This document shows, piece after piece, positions 12,709-14,217 of a stretch of 14,217 nt of DNA. Position 1 is the first letter of the stretch. Each line of letters begins with the position of its first letter. The notes below the pieces were generated by a model. The model did not search any database. It was not told the origin of the DNA and was given only the letters and a program-made list of their open reading frames with translations. Source of the stretch: Deltaproteobacteria bacterium. Lineage in GTDB: Bacteria > Desulfobacterota > Desulfarculia > Adiutricales > Adiutricaceae. The translations under genes were made by a program, and so were the position numbers. The stretch spans positions 1 to 14,217 of the forward strand of contig JAIRNQ010000287.1 in the NCBI GenBank assembly GCA_031257955.1, read 5' to 3'.

Positions 12709-12998
12709 AATATATATAAGCCAAAAATGGCATAAGCTTGTTTAGACTTTACCATGATTAAAACGGGAAAGGTTTAAAATCTGACCAGCGGCCATAACTC
12801 GCGGCCATCGACCGCGGCTTTATTGTAAGCCAGACCGGGACGGGAGCGCAATCGTTTGGCCCAGGGCCAAACTCGGCCCCGTTCTTGCGGGCAAGATTGG
12901 ACCCGGATTTGGAATTCGGGACGGGCGCCAGATATTGCGGCCCCATTTTGAGGCCCCACCTTGGGGCCTAATCGGACATTAAGGATTCTCATAGCCAG

Positions 12999-14217
12999 AT
13001 GGCCAACCCTCCAGACAAATACCCTCCCCAAGCCGGGCAGGGGACGGCCGCCGCCGGGCGAAGGCTCGGCGGAGACGGCTGGGGCATGGGCCAGGACCGG
13101 GCCGAGGTGGCCAGGTTCCTGACCGGGCACGCCCCGGTGGACAAGCGGGGCCTCATGGCCCTGGCCAAGGAGATAGGCAAAAATCTGGCCGAGTTCAAGG
13201 CCCCGGAAGGCTTCGTGCCCAAGGCACCGGTCCCGGAAGGAACGCTCCCGCCGGTGGCGGCCAAGGCCATGGGGGCCCAGACTCTCAAAGGATTTTTCGC
13301 CCGCCTCCCCTCCCCTCCCGGCCAGTCGCCGGATCCCTACCCTCCCATGGCCAACCTGCCCAAGGGGCTTGACGATCTGGACTGGGCCATCAAAGTTGTC
13401 GACGCCGAATACGATCGCCTCAGCCGGGCCGCCCAGATCGACCCCCGACGCCAAAGCCGACGGCGAACGGAACTGGTGACGACCAAGGCGGCGCTGATTA
13501 AGGCCCGCCAAATGGGCGAGCAGTTTTGGGCCATGTTCGGGGAGTGGTCGGACGAAAGCCGGGCCACCTATAGGGAAGCCCAGGAGCTGGCCGAATCGAT
13601 CAAGCGCTTCATGAACGCCTCGGGGGCCACCGCCGGGGCCGAAGGCGGCCCGGGCCAAGGCGGCGCCTACGCCGGCGGAGCTTACGGCGGAGGCCAAGGC
13701 AGCAATTTCGCCGGCGGAGAAATCAGGGACCGCTCGCTCACGGCCGACGCGGCCAAGCTCAGCGAAAGGCTAAGGGACATAAGGGATGTCTTTAACCGGA
13801 GGCTAAACTGGCAAAGCGGGTTGAGGGCCCTGAGGGGGGAAATCGAAACGCTCACGGCCACGGCCAGCGCCGACGGGGCGGCCTTGGCCAACCGGGATCG
13901 TTATTGGGCGCCGACCATCAAGTCCTTGCACGCGAGGTTGGTGGCTTTGGAAAAGGCCCACCGGGAAATCGGCCAAGCCACCGAGGCCGGCCGCCGGGAA
14001 GTGGCCGAGGCTCTGGAGGCCCTGGAAGAGGACGAGAGGATTTTGCTGGGCGAGACGGGCACGGATCTAAAAAAACGTTCCGAGCTGTTGTCCATGAAAG
14101 TTGAGACCCTCAACCGGAACGCTCTTTCGCTGTGCCAAGAAATAAAAGACTTTTGGCGAATTTTGCCCTCTTTGGTCGGTAAATCCAGACAGCTGGAGAA
14201 ATTCATAACCTCCATAG
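12999..14217 (+). CDS. uncharacterised partly coiled-coil protein, cut by window end
   Basis: At least 406 codons are open from the ATG at 12999 to the right edge with no stop; an in-frame TAA lies at 12969-12971. AAGGA sits about 13 bases before the ATG, rather far, so a later start is possible. No signal peptide or membrane helix is visible. Residues 1-35 are polar and Gly-rich; 36-115 include a short helical block and a Pro-rich stretch (RLPSPPGQSPDPYPP); 122-206 look helical (LDDLDWAIKVVDAEYDRLSR, EAQELAESIKRFM). A Gly/Ala/Tyr/Gln-rich linker spans about 208-240 (GQGGAYAGGAYGGGQG). Residues about 248-385 are strongly helical with heptad-like spacing (AAKLSERLRDIRDVFNRRL, LVALEKAHREIGQATEAGRR), suggesting a coiled coil. 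Codon use matches the GC-rich neighbours. No family was recognised; a structural or virulence/secretion-associated coiled-coil protein is only a guess. Confidence 0.75.
   Translation, partial: MANPPDKYPPQAGQGTAAAGRRLGGDGWGMGQDRAEVARFLTGHAPVDKRGLMALAKEIGKNLAEFKAPEGFVPKAPVPEGTLPPVAAKAMGAQTLKGFFARLPSPPGQSPDPYPPMANLPKGLDDLDWAIKVVDAEYDRLSRAAQIDPRRQSRRRTELVTTKAALIKARQMGEQFWAMFGEWSDESRATYREAQELAESIKRFMNASGATAGAEGGPGQGGAYAGGAYGGGQGSNFAGGEIRDRSLTADAAKLSERLRDIRDVFNRRLNWQSGLRALRGEIETLTATASADGAALANRDRYWAPTIKSLHARLVALEKAHREIGQATEAGRREVAEALEALEEDERILLGETGTDLKKRSELLSMKVETLNRNALSLCQEIKDFWRILPSLVGKSRQLEKFITSI

Larger units (their letters stand above)
12245..12998. other. divergent intergenic region
   Basis: About 750 bases separate the minus-strand corrinoid activator from the plus-strand gene at 12999. 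From left to right it holds the GGGATCCTGT repeat array, a GC-rich stretch, an AT-rich block (about 12520-12780) with hairpins and a candidate promoter, and a GC-rich stretch (12780-12998) with no gene I can support. The large minus-strand frame that starts at 13697 and runs down to 12774 is a shadow of the plus-strand gene continuing into this region. Confidence 0.6.

Noticed and set aside
12774..13697. 307-codon minus-strand ORF
   Set aside because: Antisense to the plus-strand coiled-coil gene, which has better amino-acid composition, heptad patterns and stays open to the window end.

Overview
The window looks like a piece of a GC-rich bacterial chromosome cut by several AT-rich or decaying stretches. 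The combination of a stand-alone reductive activator of corrinoid proteins (ferredoxin plus DUF4445 ATPase) with rarA, coaE and a gph-like phosphatase suggests a strict anaerobe using corrinoid chemistry, possibly a Desulfobacterota/Deltaproteobacteria-type organism. That assignment is an inference; no rRNA or taxonomic marker gene is present.

Layout. (1) 88-630, minus: an anchored or secreted tRNA_anti-like (OB-fold) protein. (2) 988-1836, plus: an isolated, very AT-rich gene for an uncharacterised protein with a cysteine/histidine-rich C-terminal half. (3) 2001-about 2850: a recombination scar. The 3' third of rarA has been copied here and joined in frame, through an 8-bp microhomology, to a second copy of the promoter and 5' third of the gene at 88-630. 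The result is a decayed chimera. (4) 3044-3336: a 138-bp tandem repeat. (5) 3480-5014: a 776-bp tandem duplication carrying two secreted SH3b-type proteins, followed by a wrecked IS200/IS605-type tnpA (about 5053-5375). (6) 5819-8812, minus: a compact operon, gph-like phosphatase > coaE > rarA, whose first two genes overlap. (7) 8832-9424: three GC hairpins and a rho-independent terminator, then a small lipoprotein made almost entirely of Ala-Pro-Ala-Asp/Glu repeats. (8) 9425-10471: mostly non-coding, with one doubtful small membrane ORF. (9) 10472-12244, minus: the corrinoid-activation protein, preceded by a run of ten-base GGGATCCTGT-like repeats. (10) 12520-12780: an AT-rich leader with a candidate promoter and two competing hairpins. 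(11) 12999 to the right edge, plus: a long open, partly coiled-coil protein of unknown function that is cut by the window end.

How the parts relate. The housekeeping operon (phosphatase, CoA synthesis, replication-fork ATPase) and the corrinoid activator look intact and functional. The left 5.4 kb is an unstable region with duplications at several scales, an insertion-sequence remnant, a probable acquired gene and a chimeric pseudogene whose donor sequences are both still present in the window. I see no complete new defence or biosynthetic system. The most unusual items are the microhomology-born chimera, the AT-rich Cys/His protein lying between the two copies, the SH3b gene pair whose first domain has diverged while the second is nearly frozen, and the array of related GGGCCGAAG hairpins.
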